A stretch of 64,000 nucleotides of DNA from Sipunculus nudus (GCA_026874595.1 CM049313.1:73216659-73280658), one strand, 5' to 3'. Positions 12,601 through 27,600 are shown, counted from the stretch's first letter. Notes: generated by a model not told the origin, from the sequence alone. Program-made: numbers and translations.

Positions 12601-15600
12601 TTAAAAAGCAAATACGGGTCCAGTGGATTATTGAAGTTATTGTAAGGAGCCCATTTCAAAGCCTCCTAAAATCAGCATTTATGTCCATGAAGATACACAA
12701 AAAAATTACATAAAAGAATACGTTTTAAACCATGATGTGAATATCTTTTCAACTTGCATGTTTCAGAGGTCAAACAGTGTAGTGCACCACCTGGCCACCA
12801 GGAGGCAGCAGCAAAGGGTACACCAGTTGGACTTTTTATACCCAGGATACCAAATGGTACAACCGAGGTGAGATATATCCAGTGTACTTCCTGAAATTGA
12901 CTGCAGTTCTTATGAATATATCCAGGGCCTCTGGCATGTTAAACTTCTATAAGAACACCAGGTGGCAGCACCAAGGCAGCTTCCATCATTAAACTCTTTA
13001 AATATATGTTGCTCTATCAACAATCTGTTTACTGATTGATTCACACCTAAGTTTACTATATACACATGTAGGCTTTAGAGTTATTAGATATATTAGCCAA
13101 TATGTAGACCTATATATCAGCTGAAAGGATATGCAGGTGTATATCGATCTGATATTTCATACTCCTGGAGGTCTACCAATGTTTACTAATGATTGATCAC
13201 AAAATTACAACTGATCATCAGTAGCTGATATGCTGTCAGTGAACGATTATGATCAAGGAAGCAACTCCCAACAAGTGTTATCTTGGATTATACTTCAGTC
13301 TAGTTATAGAAAGTAGCCCTGACCACTAATTTGAAAGTTCATATGCCAGACTAGCTCTGATAAGCAATTGTAAGTTTTGTTGACTGATTACCTCACTATT
13401 AGTTATCCTTATTTTGCAGGAAGACATCAGGAAGCTGTTTGAAAAATACTCTCTGGTGTCAGTAAAAATTACAAAAGAAATGAGGTTAGTGTTAAAAAAA
13501 ATGAACAAAAACGTAAAATCAAATATAACCATTACCACAGAGATGAGAAGGTCTCCTAAAGGAGGGTTATATAGATAAGCTGTCCTGTTGTAGAAGGTTA
13601 ACAATATGAACTGCACTGCTTCCCTAAAAAGTTACCATTATCGGAAAAGAATCAGTGGTTACTTTCTACAGCATTAAAAATTAATATTGTCCATTTGATC
13701 ACAACATAGCGGAAATGACATGATCAAACAAAAAAGTTTCTTGAATTTTTGCAGAAGGGTCTAGATAGATATATCAATCTTTGGCACAGTCATAAAGAAA
13801 ATAAATCCCCCAAATTATTCTTATGCTTCACATGTGTATTTTTCATTAAGTTAAATATTATATTTAAATTCTGTATCTGTGTGTATATGTAAAGTGTGTG
13901 TATAAAAATGGGTATTTAATTTAGGTCATGTTAATATATGTTATAATAAAGTGAGTAAACAAATATTACTTTGAAACAATATAAGTAATATAAAAAAAAT
14001 GTAAATAACATCAAATATACATGTAATTAATATATTAATAAATTGTGTTTGTATGTTATATGAAACATGCAGTAATGTCTTTGAATTTTGTCTGACATTT
14101 ATAATTGCTTCTGCAGTGCCATTTTGGTGGTAGGGGATGTATATGCTGCAGAGAGAGCCATAGAGGATCTAAACTGGAAGAAGTGGAAAGATATATTCTT
14201 TAGAGTGGTCTTTAACTTAAGGTTTATGAAACAGTTTGGCACAATGCTTGTGTCATGTCCAGAGGCTTCTTCCACAAGAAAGGTGTCACTGTATGTAGGT
14301 AAGGAGGGGATTATCTTTTACTTATTAATCTAAACTGCTTTTTTTGTAATTTTGAATTTTATATTCATATTGGCCTCAAAAATACAATATCTCATTCTAA
14401 CTAGAGAAGGAAAGAATGGCGTTCAAGTGCCATAGTTGAGGTCTTGAGGAAGTTGGGGACCCCTACCCAAGGCACTCCATCAGCAACTATAAAGGTGATA
14501 TCTAAGTGAATGTTTCAACTATAAGTCCCAGAGATAAGGAGAGATTCAGAGTACACAGAGATGAAAAGCTAAGGTCTATGAATATTTAATTGATGCAAGA
14601 CCAAATCCAGCCGACTATCAAGGCTGCTTGCCTAGTGAATGTGATGTTAGTCTCATTCTACATAGGATTTGGTAGGATTACGACTAGAGGAGAATTAAAT
14701 ATACTTTTGGCTATTTTATGCTTGTGTTCATTTGTTAACATTTGTATTAAGTTGATGTGTTTTATTCTGTTGTAAGTGTTGATGGATTGTTCTGTCATGT
14801 TATTTTAACAGTTAATATGTTTGACTTTGTGTGTGATAATGATTTTGGTGTTTTAGTGAACCTACAAACTCTTGAAGGTTTCACTGATGACTTTGTAATG
14901 TTAAACTGCTATTTTATATAACTTTATGAGTGTGTCTTAGCTACACTTAAGAAAGCCATAATTCAGATCCATGCTTGATAAAGTCCTTTGTATAGCACAC
15001 AGCCTTTAGAGCATAAATTCTACTCCACATTCATAGACTGATATGCTCAATGTGAGGGCACCATGTGGCATTTTTGTAAAAAATAATTACACCTAAGAAA
15101 CTAGCAGCAGTAGAATCATTGTTCTGATTCTTGGCCCAAATGTAATCAGACCAACAAGAATGGGTGTTGATGTTTAAAATTTTGAGCTGGATGCACAATT
15201 CTATATCATGCTCTCATTGGTCTGATTACAATACTTTGTGCCAGCCCTGGCAGTGGATCCCAGAGAATCTTGCTATATAGACGAAACAGTGGTTAAAACA
15301 AAGGATTGGGACAACTGCAGTGTAAAACCACAACATAAGGAGCGTAGGCCTTTTCCCTGTGAAATGATTTATAGTGCAGTTCTGTGTGTTACTGTTGTTG
15401 GCTTTATTTTCATGAGTTAAAATTTCACAATTTCTTCATTTTGTATGTTTCACAAGGGTTTAATTTTTCGAGATTGCCCCAGAACCTGTAAAATCTTTAG
15501 TAAAGCAGGATCTGTATTGACTTAAAGTATAGAAAAAACTGCCATACCTAACTCATTTCTGGTTCATTCATTAAGTTAGGAGTTTTATCACAGTCAATAT

Positions 15601-18600
15601 GTATCACAGTCTGTGTGTACAGCTTATGCCTGGGCCAGTTTCAAAACCAGGCACAAATTAGGTTGCTGATGAGGTTGTTTTCAGAGGTCATCTTAGATGA
15701 TGGGGCATCTTATTCTGGAGGAATTCATATTGGTATTTATTTCACATTTGTGAATACTGTTAAATTAAAACCCTCACACATAAAAAGCCAATCACAGTAT
15801 CTTGCCATGTCATGTAAATTCATAGGTCATTCATTGACACCACAATGTGTCAGTCTGCTGATAGTGGACTTATGAATCCATTCTTATTGGTCCTTGGTTT
15901 GAAGTTATCTCACATCCTCTTTCTTGCGGGCCCCATGTGAGAGCCTGGCTGGTATTGTTCATGTGCAGGTTTTATCAGGAACTTGAAATTGTGCATATTT
16001 TTCTCATATTTAGCACAAATTGTCTCAACCAAGATCTCATACAGGTAAAAAACAGATGACCTTGACATTGATCTGAAGGTCAGATCTGCAAAAATCTAGT
16101 ATTTTTATGAACCCTATTACTTTTGATGCACTGCATATGTTTTCTTCAAAATTGACACATAAGTTGTTTAAGTTAAGTTCTTACGGGGTTGGAATACTGG
16201 TGACTTTGACCTTCATCTTCAAGGTAAAATCTGTGGAAGTTTTGGAATTATGTGAACACTGTAACTTTTAAAGTACTGCATTTTTTTTTTCTGAACTTGG
16301 ATAAAAGGGGGGCAGGGTATATTGGGAGGTGGAGACACATCTGTTTTTGCTCATAAATACAAAGAAAGGAATGATAGTATGTTTGCATAAACTGATAACA
16401 ACATATTTTTTTTATGAATATCACAGCTTGTACATTATATAATATATATAATGGAATAATTCTTATCTTACAGACCAGTCACATTCAAGAATTCCAGAAC
16501 AAAATGTTTCAAGTTCGAAGACTCAGAATGACTCAGTGTCAAATAAAAGGTCAGTAGGCCTGCTGCCGACACCGGTAAGTTTGCTAGGGGACCCATCTAT
16601 CTTGTCAATACCACCTTTAATGCAAACCCACGTGGTTCTGCCACAAGCAGTGCCTGGTTCACTATTGCTGCATATGTCATCTAAGGGTCGGCCACAGCAC
16701 ATTAACAGGGATTCACCCCAAGCTGTGCACCCACTCTCACCACTACTGCCGACCCCAGTGGAGGTACCAGGTGCTTCCGCTGTCGCAAACAGTTCCAAAA
16801 AATCAGGATCCAGAGGGCGGGGTCTTCTCAGTGAAGTGGCAGTACAAGTACAAGCTTCGAAAGGAGTGAGAAGTCCCGTGGTCTCCTCCCCAGAATCCAC
16901 TAGTCCTAACACGTCCATAAGATTGGAAGAAGTACCGATGTCAGTTTTACAGAAAATAGGTGCTCAGGGGTTACATAGAAGGCAGCAGCCACAATCGCAG
17001 TCTTCTGAAGATGAAGCTCCACCACAACAGGGGGTGAGGACATCTTTATACTTCTACATGTATTTATATGATAATTTGTATGAGAAAAAGTTCAGAGCAC
17101 TCACATGAAGCCCTTAAAAGATTGATTTCTTAGGTATGGAGACAGCAATTTTGACCTTATTTATTTCACAGAAATAATCCACGAGACAATCTCTCTGAAG
17201 TTTGTTCGAATATTTCCAGTTCAGTGAATTTTGGCAAAGTAACAGGAAGTTGAACTTTGTCATCTGTCCAAAAAATCATGCTAAATTTACAGTCTCAGAA
17301 ACTGCTGGATCTATCATCACCAAATTTTATGCCAATGTTGGTCACATTAGTCAAATCTGAAATTGAGGTATTGGTTGTGCCACCTGCATCAGCCTTTTTT
17401 GTACGGGGGTCATCAGTGCCTGTATCACACTGAGGGCTACAGAGAACTTCTCTGAAACCATATGGCCAAATTGTTTAATATCTCACAGAAATGATCCTAG
17501 GGTAGTGCTTTCTGAATTTTGTTCAAATGGTCTCAGTTCTGTGACTTTTAGTCAAGTTATGGGAAGCTGGATTTATTCATGTCGTAACAGCCATTTAGCT
17601 CAGTGGCTACATGTTTTTATGAATTTACTTATTTACTGAACCAGTGTAGCCTTGAAACAACCTCTCAGAAATAACTCTCACTTGTTTTGCTAGTCACCTT
17701 TTTATACGCCCTTCATATGACAGGAGTATTTTAGTATACCCACCGTCCATCCATCTGTTTGTCCGTCCATTAACTTTTTGTGTCGCTTGGATAAATTATC
17801 AGGGCTTTGTTGGATTTTCACCAAACTCACCATAACTTCTAACCAACAGATTAACTTGCCCAGATTTGATTATGGGTAAAATCTACGCATATTTAATGAG
17901 GTCACAGGTACCTACCTGTGGTGTCGCCACTTTAACTTATGAAGAACATGAAGGATTTTGATACAACTCATCAGAAATGTCAATCAATAAAATATCTCAT
18001 CTAAGTTCGATTCCAGCAAAATCCATGCATATATAATGAGGTCAGAGGTCACCTCACTTTAAAGGCACCGCGGTGACCTAACAAAAATCCTTTAGATTTT
18101 CATGAAACTCATTATACATGTTTATCAATACAGTTTCCTAACTCAATTAAATTTATTGCCATATTTCACACATATTTAATGAGGTCAGGGCTCACAAGAC
18201 ATAATACAGACGTATTATGCACATTGACAGTGCTCTTGTTACTAATGTTTTGATTGCTTAAATTTCAGGCATGCAGTGTACCAAAAATAGATGTTGGGAG
18301 AAGTATACCTGATGAGTTGACAGATGGCACAAAGGCTAGCTCACCAAGATATGTACACAGTAGGTAGACTCAAATTAAGTTTTATATGTTTGATCCAAGA
18401 AGCTGTGTTGTTTTTATTCATATGCACCTCACCTAGCAGTTATACACACCAGTCATCCCAGACATCGTTTCTTGTAACCACTGCTCTCTAAGGCAATGTT
18501 CACTGGGCAGGAACACCATGGTGCGCACAGAGCAAAGAATTGTAATAGAACCACTGATACTGCATTGTGCATCCAATTTTTATCAGACCATAGATACTGC

Positions 18601-21600
18601 ATTGTGCATCCAGCCAAAATTTAAAAAATAAGTTACCTGCTCTGTTGGTTTTTATTACACTATGACACAAGCTTTCATAGGTCTGATTCTTAGCTAATGC
18701 CAGAATGGATGTTATCAGACCAACTAGAGTGGGTGTACCATGTTTAGAATTAGGGCTGGATGCACAATGCAATATCAGTGGCCTAAAAAAAATCTTTGAT
18801 CTGTGCGCACCCTAATGTTCCTGCCCAGAGAACCTTGCAACAGAAAGCAGCGGTTACACGAAACCACAATGTGGAAGACTGCAGTGTATAATTTCTGCAT
18901 TAGCAACATATATTATCCAGTAACTTTATTTTGCTGCATCTACAGTTGTTCTATGTATGTCATTGGATGGAACTTTAACTATGAAATTAATTATTCTGTA
19001 GGACTCTTAGTGAATTTGAACTGATGTGTAAGCATGTAACAAAAGTTTAAGGTAAGTTGTTTATACCTGTGGTAGCCAGCACCTTATAACTGTATACTCT
19101 TCAGATTAGAATGATTTCATAAGATTTGTGTATACCTGATTCTTCATATTTGTTTTCTCATTTTTCTTCTGAACTTTTGTGTAAATTCTTTAATAAATTT
19201 ATCAAGCCTTCTTCTTACCAGATCCAACTCCCTTTTGTGACACTGTGGATGTAATGAGAAATATTCACTCCTGTTTCTTTCACTATTTGACTTAGCTGTG
19301 ACAACGCGACTCAGTAGGCAAAGTTGAGACATGATACAAGCTATATACAGGAATACATTGCAGTGGTCTTCCATCATGTTGAATTTATATTGTGGTAAAC
19401 AGCCCATAATCTTATCATCTTATCCGATGATGGATTAACACTAGAGAATACATGTGAACTCACAACCCAAACTGAAACTCCCTCTCTATAGTGACAAGTC
19501 ATTTCCTGTATTGTTAGCGAACCTGTGAGCTTATGCGATGGCTCAGCATGGTCTGTCCTTCGTCAGCCGTCCAGGGCTGGCTTTCCGCCGTCCATGGCTG
19601 TAAGTCAGAAACCGTCTGAGCTAGCAGCTCCAAATTACATGTAAGAATTAGTCACATGTGAAACTTGGTGTCCTGGAGCTTATTATTTGGTATCTGCATT
19701 AATTTAGATTTTATAGAGAAAAAGCTTAAAACCTTTAAAAATCTTCTTCTCTGAAACTGTCAAGCCAAATTGTCCAATATTTGACAGAAATGATCCCTGG
19801 AACAATTTCTCTCAAGTTTGTTTGAATGGTTCCAGTTCGGAGATTTTTGGCTGAGTTACAAGAGGTTGAACTTAGTCATATGTCCAAAAAAGCAGGCTAA
19901 AATTAAAATCACAGAAACGGCTAGAGCTATAATCACCAAATTTTATACCTATGTTTTTCACATATGTCATATCTGATTTTGAGGTGTTTGTGGTGCCACC
20001 TACATCAATGTGTTTTTTAGAAGCGAAAATGTAATTTTGAACTCTTCTAGCTTATACACTGATTTATGATGAAACTGTTAAGCTGATTGGTTTAAACTTT
20101 ACAGGAATTATTCTATGGTAGGGTTCTGCCAGTTTTATAAGAATAGATTGGGTAAATACAGTTTTAAAAAAGCATTGTAGCCAATTGAAAAAGGCTTTCT
20201 GTATTTGAAAACAGATTTGAAAACATGCTGAGTTTCAGCACCCAAGTCAAGAGGTCACTCATTACAAACAGGTGGGGTCCAGACATCACCATGGCAACTG
20301 ACCTGGCTCGGGGGGGGGGGGGGGGGGGGGATGTCTAGACAATGTGTCTAGATGTCTAGACACAGTGTCTAGAAGTCTAGACACAATGTTTTATTACGTA
20401 AACATAATTGTGAGCTGTTTTTGTATTAATGAGAATTTTCTCTGTTAAAGTTTATACACCAGAGTAAGCCAACCGAAAATTTTACCTTATTGGGCCTATT
20501 ATCGCCCATCCCGCCTCGTGTCCGTGTATCGGGGGGGGGGGGCCCTACCCTGGGTGAACGCAACACGGCCGTGTTAAGTTCCCCATCAGTTACCACCGGT
20601 ACCATAACCTCCCCGGTAGTTTCCACGGCCAAGTCCTTACTTTCCCATTCCCGTAAGCAGGAGTCTTCCCCGGTTCACGCAGCTCCCCATGCCGAAGGAC
20701 CGTCCGCCTATTCCATCTTGCATAAATTATCTAGATTTTGTTCGTCTAGACCCGAGTCCGTTCGTCCGGCGGCCTTGCCTGTTCCCTTGGTACTTTCCCC
20801 CAGGCCGTTATCTTCACCCCCGGCCCCTCGCCGGCTTCCTTCCTTATCCCCTGGGCCGTCCGGGGCCGTCCCGGTGGTTCACAGGTAAGTGATTCTGGCC
20901 CTCCTGCATCCCTTTCCTTTCAGCAGCCCTCACTTCCGGTGACTCCGGCTGCTCTGTTGGTGTGTTCGGCGGTTCCCGGCTGGCCGGCTCTTTCTTTCAG
21001 TTCCCGTCTGCTGTGCCGACTGCGGCTCCGGTTCCTGTGTCTTCCCAGGTGGTTCCTGCTGCTGACTGGCACCTGGCTTCTTTTTTTTCAGCCTCCGGTC
21101 GTCCGTTCCCGGGGTTCTCCAGCGTCCCCGTCCTCTCACACTGCCGCTCACGCCCTGGCACAAGTTCAGTGGTTGGAGATTGCGCTGCAATGTCAGGCTT
21201 GGTATACGTGCAAATCTGCGCTACTGGACCGCGTTGCTACCTCCACTCAGGCGGCCCAACCTGATGGTCCGAAGTTCCGTCGTTTACAGCCTTTGACTTT
21301 CACGGCGTCGGCGGCCTGTTCTTATTTGAATCCGGCAGCCCTTCAATCGCCTTCCTCCACACCCGCCGTGTGTATGGAGTTTACCGATCACACGGTTGAT
21401 CTGTTACGTGAGCACCACGCTGTGGTCTCGATGTCACGATCTACCAATACTGGGGCCCTGCTCCCGCTGGGTTCTGATAAACCCTGGTCCCCCAGTACCC
21501 TGTGGAATTCCCGCGGGTACCGCGCTACCTGCTTTGATCCTCTGATCTCCTTTCCTGATCATCCGGATATTCCATCGGCGCCGATGCGTCTTGAGTCTGG

Positions 21601-24600
21601 CCTTGAACAGCCGTTCGCGGACAGTAAATCCTTGTTTCCTTCCTCAGCCCCGTTCTTCGATTGTCAACTGTTGGATTTGGAGGGGCTCGGTCAGCAGGCG
21701 GCCGGGATGGTGAACAACTTGCAGGCCATTACTAGCCTGCTCCCCGTCTCTCCTGACTGGCCCACGCTTAATGACATATGGCAGGCTTCTGCCCATACCT
21801 GTGCTGAGCTGCAACAGGTTGTCTGGCGGCTTGTTGAAAATTGTATTTTGTTGCGCCGATCGGCTTGCCTTTCTTTCTTTAAAAAACACTTGAAACCGGA
21901 ACTTACCCAAGTTGAGTTGACTGAGCTTTACTCTCAACCTTTCACCGGCTCCCTTCTGTTTGGCGGCCATCTGAGACCTCTTTTTGACCGCCCCTTGGAG
22001 CGCTCAGATCGTCAGGCCCGCCTCCGATCGGCCTCTCTTGCGCCCCGGCCATCCTTCCACGTCCCGCAGTTTCGCCCTTCTATTGCGGCTCCCGCTTCGG
22101 CTCATCGCGCTCCTGCTCAGTCTTCCCGTCCTTCAGGCCGTTCCCAGCCATTTCTTTGTCGTTCCTCCAAGCAGGTTCGACCAAGAAATGACTCGTTCCA
22201 TCCGGTGGGCGCTCATCTCAGCGCCCATTTTCCCGCTTGGGCGGTCATCACGTCACATCGGTTAGTTCTCAGCACCATAAAGTTCGGTTTCCGTTTTATG
22301 TTTTTGCACACTCCTCCCGTCACCCTGCACCCGTGTTACACTCCGCCTCCATCCGATCCCGTCAAACGCCTCGCTTTAGAGGAGGCAATTCAATCTATGC
22401 TCGACAAGAGGGTGATTTTCGAGGTTTCCCCGTCCACCATGGGGTTTTACTCTCGCCTATTTCTTGTTCCCAAGCCGCACGGGTGGTGGTGCCCCATCAT
22501 CGATCTAAAGCGCCTAAATTTGTTCCTCGCCCCGCCGCCGTTTCGGATGTACAATATTCATGCAGTTCTCCGCATAGTCCGTTGGATGTATTGGGCGTTT
22601 AAAATAGACCTTACAGATGCCTATTTTCACGTCCCAATCCATCCATCTTCTCAACTGTTCTTCGGTTCACCTATCAGAACCACGTTTATCGATTCCGGGC
22701 CCTCCCGTTTGGAATCAATGTGGCCCCCTGGATTTTTACCATGCTCGTTCACACGGTCACACGTTACCTCCGCTCACAGGGCATTTCTGTGCTCCCTTAT
22801 CTGGACGATTGGCTTGTCCATGCAGCCGATCGCTCTCATAGCTCCCGGGTTCTCGATTTACTCCAGAACCTTGGCTTTATTGTCAATGAGGAGAAATCCC
22901 TTCTCACTCCCACCCAGTCCCTGCAGTTTCTGAGCTTCACGCTTGATTTTAGGGTGGCACTGCGTCTCTACCGCACGATTTTGCTATCAAACTCCACCGG
23001 CAGATTCGTTTCTTCTTGTGTTGCGCCGTGTCGATTCTCGGACCGCGGCTTCTCTCCACGGCGCTCTCAACTGGGCCGCCACTTTTATCCCGTTTGGTAG
23101 GCTATACCTCCGTCCGGTTCAGTCTCTCCTACGCCGTCACAGCCTTCTACGTTTAACCTCGGTTCGTCCTACGGTCCTCCCGTTTCAGCTTACGTGGAGG
23201 TCCCTTCCTCCCTGGCTGGACCTTCCCTTTCTCCTGCAGGGAGTTCCTTTTTCTCAGGAGATCGATTGTACTGTGTATACCGACGCGTCTCTCCTCGGTT
23301 GGGGGGCCCATATGGCCGATCTTCGCGCCTCAAGGGTCGGAACGTCTCCTGCATATCAATGCCCTAGAACTTCGTGCAGTCTGTCGCGTGATCTCCCGCT
23401 GGTCCCCCTGGTTGCTCGGCCGTCACATTCTCGTACGGACCGACAACACCAAGGTCATGGCATATATCAACAGGCAGGGCGGTACTCAGTCTCCCTCTCT
23501 GATGCAGGAGATTTACCTCTTGTTCGATCTGTGCATTTCTCTCCGGGCCTCGATTCGTGCGTCTCATCTTCCGGGCATGTCGAACCTTCTTGCTGACACC
23601 CTTTCCCGTCACCCTGCGTCTCTTCCTTCGCCGGTGCTCCTTCTGCTGCCGGTCGTGCTGAGTATTTTCACTCGTCTGGGGCGTCCGGAATTCGATCTAT
23701 TCGATTTCCCGTCCCCCCCCCCAGTTCTCATACCTACCGCGACGCGTCTACGTCACCCTCGCGACTGTCTCCCCGACACCCCTCTGTCCGTCTGGTCTCA
23801 CTGGTTTCTCTTCGCGTTTCCGCCGTATCCTTCTCCACATGTCCCGAGCGGACCAGACGGATCTCCTCCTCCTCCTACCGTTTCATCCAGCTGCCCCCTG
23901 GTTTCCTCTGTGGCGCTCGCTTCTCTACCGCCCCCCGCTTCTTCTACCGCTCCGGATCGATCTCCTGTCATTCCCACGAGCAAGTCTCCCATTTCGGTCG
24001 TGCCCTCTGTGCGCATGCGTACTCTCATCAAATGCCTCAAGGATCAGGGCATTTCAAGTCCAGCTGCTCTCCTTGCCTCGGCTCCCTGTCGCCGTTCTTA
24101 GGACCGCATCTATGACTCCTGGTGGTGTCTCTTCATCGGTTGGGCGTCTACCTGCAGAATCTCTCCTTTAGCTCCGTTGCTTGCGGCAGTTTTGGATTTT
24201 TTCGTGTTTTTACTGCAGGATAAACATTTATCCTATCAGTCTCTTAGGATTATCGTGCCGCCCTGACGTCTGTGCTCTGTCTGCTAGGTCACGATCGTGT
24301 CCTTCATCATCTGTTGGTGACGGATTTTCTCAAGGGGGTTCATGCCTGCGCGTCTCGTCCTCGCTATGTTGCGCCTTCCTGGCGCCTGGACGTTGTCTTA
24401 CGTCACCTCCGAGAACCCCCTTATGAGCCCCTGCGTTCGGCACATCTTCTGCATTTGTCTCGGAAAACGGTTTTCCTCCTAGCTCTTGCGTCTGCCGGTC
24501 GCCACTCTGAGCTTCATGCCCTAGTGGCTGATTCGAAATTCACGCAAATTGCGGCTGACGGTTCGTCGGCCACCCTACATTTTCCTCCAGATTTTTATAG

Positions 24601-27600
24601 AAAGAACCAAAATTTCGATGATCCTCCGTCAGCTTGGCACGTTCCAGCCCTCCCTAACGGTCAGTACCGTTATGGGGCTACAAATTGCCCAGTTCGTGCT
24701 TTATGTTACTATCTTAAAGCTACTCATTCTTTACGGGGGGGGGGGGGGGGGGGGGGGCGCAAGAAGATGTTTATTTAAACTAAAGTCACCACTTCAAACA
24801 AAGAAATTAGTCCTATCACCATTAGTGCGTGGCTAAAAGCTTCTATTGTCGCCGCCTACGAGTCGGCTTCTCAATCAACCTTAGAGCAGCTTCACATCAA
24901 GGCTCATGACATTTGAGCTCTTTCTACATCATTGGGCCATTTCTCGGGGATTTCCCCAAATCAACTGGTCAAGAAAGGCTATTGGAAGTCACCTTCTACA
25001 TTCGCTGGATGTTCAGTTACAAGCTTCAGGCCTTTATTCCTTGGGCCCTGTGATTGCAGCGGGTGAGGTCCTCCAGTTTTCCCGGCCGTCATCGCCTTCT
25101 ATGTCTGTTCCGGCAGCAACGTCTTCTTCTGCTCCATCCCAGCACTGATGTTCTCATCATTCCGTTGTTCCAGGTAGGTGTCCCCTCCCCAAGGTTTATC
25201 TGTTATATTCACATTAATACAGAAACAGCTCACAATTATGTTTACGTAATAAAACCCCCCATTCCCTCCCTGTGAATGGTGGTTTTGTTAGTAAACTGTT
25301 GTTAGCTTTTCTGTATTACAAACAACGCTCCCTCCCAGTCCACTTCCTTCCGCCTTCGAAAAAATGTGATTACAGGAAATGGAAGTGTGACCTAGATACA
25401 CGGGAACAAGGCGGGATGGGCAATAAAAGGCCCAATAAGGGAAAATTTTCGGTTGGCTTACTCTGGCGTATAAACTTTAACAGTGAAAATTCTCATTTAT
25501 ACAGAAAAGCTCACAACAGTTTACTAACAAAACCACCATTCACAGGGAGGGAATGGGGGGGTTTAGATGCAGAATTCCAAGATTATTGGAACTATATTTT
25601 TCAACTGTTTGAAAAAACTTGGTTTGCGTTTTAAGCAAACCGGGTTTATCATCAGGTCACATGTGAACTACTGCGCCCTCATTTTTTGGTTGACCTCTGA
25701 CCTTTCCTCACTGCCCAGCTTCCATTTGTGCCACTGTTTCCACACAAAAACCCGCATATCTCAGGAACCAATTGACCGATCAGGCTAAAAATTTTGCACA
25801 AATGTAGCCCTTTGAAAGCTTTATAACAATACACTAAAAATGGTGGTCCCATCTGTTCATCTGCCTTTAGATAAAATCTCTCATGTCTCAGCAGTGGTTT
25901 GACTTATCCACCTGAATATGTTTATACATCCTGGACAGGTTTATGATTTAATGACAGGTGGCGCCACCTACATTCATGTTTACTCTGCAGACATCCAAGC
26001 TCATATCTCGGGAACCGTTTGACCAATTGGGCCAAAATTTTGCATGGGTATAGATCTCACATAGCTCTTCCTCATAGGCAAAACTGGTGGCCCCACCTGC
26101 AACCATTAATGCACAGCACCCATATGTTCATCTGCCTTGGGATAAAATCACTCATATCTCAGCAGTGTTTGACTTATCCACCTGAAATTTTGCAGGTTTT
26201 TACATACTGGACAGCTTTCTCCATTTTATGACAGGTGGTGCCACTTACATTCACTTTTACTCTGCAGACATCCAAGCTCATATATTTTAGGAACCGTTTG
26301 ACCGATTAGGCCAAAAAAAATTTTGCATGGGTATAGATCTCACATAGCTCTTCATCTTAGGCAAAACTGGTGGCGCCACCTGCAACCATTTATGCACAGC
26401 CTCCATCTGTTCATCTGCCTTTGGATAATATCACTCATATCTCAGCAGTGGTTTGACTTTTCCACCTGAAATTTTGCAGGTTTATACATCCTGGACAGCT
26501 TTCTCGATTTTATGACAGGTGGTGCCACCTACATTCACATTTACTCTGCAGACGTCTAAGCTCATATCTTGGGAACTGTTTGACCGATTTGGCCAAAATT
26601 TTGCATGTGCATAGATCTCACATAGCTCTTCATCATTAGCAAAACTGGTGGCGCCACCTGCAACCACTTATGCACAGCGTCTGTCTGTTCATCTGCCTTT
26701 GGATAAAATCACTCATATCTCAGAAGTGGTTTGACTTGTCCACCTGAAATTTTGCTGGTTTATTCATCCTGGACAGCTTTCCCAATTTTATGACAGGTGG
26801 TGCCACCTATGTCCATTTTGCTGAAATCATAAAGATTAAGGTACATATGCAGGACTTAAGAGGATCAATATTAAATTTAAAAAAAAATAAACCCCCATTC
26901 ATACTCCCAAACTTTGCACAGGTTTGCATTAGGCCTGTAGGCCTTGTTTCACAGTATAAACCTTTTGATTTGGTTAAATAGTTTGTATCTTTATTTTCTG
27001 TTTGTAGGATCACCCCTGCGACCTCAGAATCCCATGTTGAACAGAACAATATTTGACACAATGCTGCATGACTGTTGTCCTGCTGGTGCTGAGGCCGTCA
27101 CAAACACGATTCTGCCTGACACCATTGAAATCATTGTCACACTTACGATAGATTGTGACACATTTTGGGGGCAGCTACACTTTGTAAGTAATCCTGATAA
27201 CTTAGAAATGTCTTTGAAGAAAGCATAAGGCTTAAATAACCCATTAACAGCAAACACTTCTAAGGCCAACAAAAAATAGTTGTTCTACATATTTTTAGCT
27301 CAGCTGACTATAAGTCATCTGAGCTATAGTTGTGGTCCATTGTCTGTCGTCTGTCTGTCTGTCCATCCGTCTGTCCGTAGATGTGGCACATTTTGAAACC
27401 GTAAGACCTAGGAATCCAAAATTTGGCATAATTTTCAGGGATGGGAATTTTCCGCCAATCAGCAGATTTCCGCCTTTTCTAGATTCAAATCAGTCATTCT
27501 CGTGATTCATGCAAATCTGGTGTAAAATGGGGGGGGGGGACTAGGGGCACCGTGGCCGTAGGCTGTACCGGTCCTCGCTTACTGACCCTCATCACTCAAG

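Larger units (their letters stand above)
20388..25561 (+). mobile_element. DIRS-like tyrosine-recombinase retrotransposon, inactivated
   Basis: The left end (20388: TTTTATTACGTAAACATAAT...) is the reverse complement of 25206-25254, and 20405-20525 is the reverse complement of 25395-25515. At the right, 25254-25315 and 25500-25561 form an inverted repeat. Inside, in order, are a Pro/Ser-rich gag-like frame, reverse transcriptase with RNase H, and a tyrosine recombinase. No DDE integrase or LTRs are seen. RT + RNase H + tyrosine recombinase with inverted ends defines the DIRS order, which integrates without target duplication. Several frameshifts and stops, plus G12 and G23 runs, show this copy is dead. 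It lies in the intron between exons h and i, same strand as the gene. Confidence 0.85.

Noticed and set aside
15238-15420. 60-codon frame as an extra exon of the TDRD10-like gene.
   Set aside because: Overlaps a family D MITE fragment and exons f and g already join in phase without it.
16523-16918. 131-codon minus-strand frame.
   Set aside because: Lies entirely antisense to exon g of the TDRD10-like gene, which has consistent splice sites and phase.
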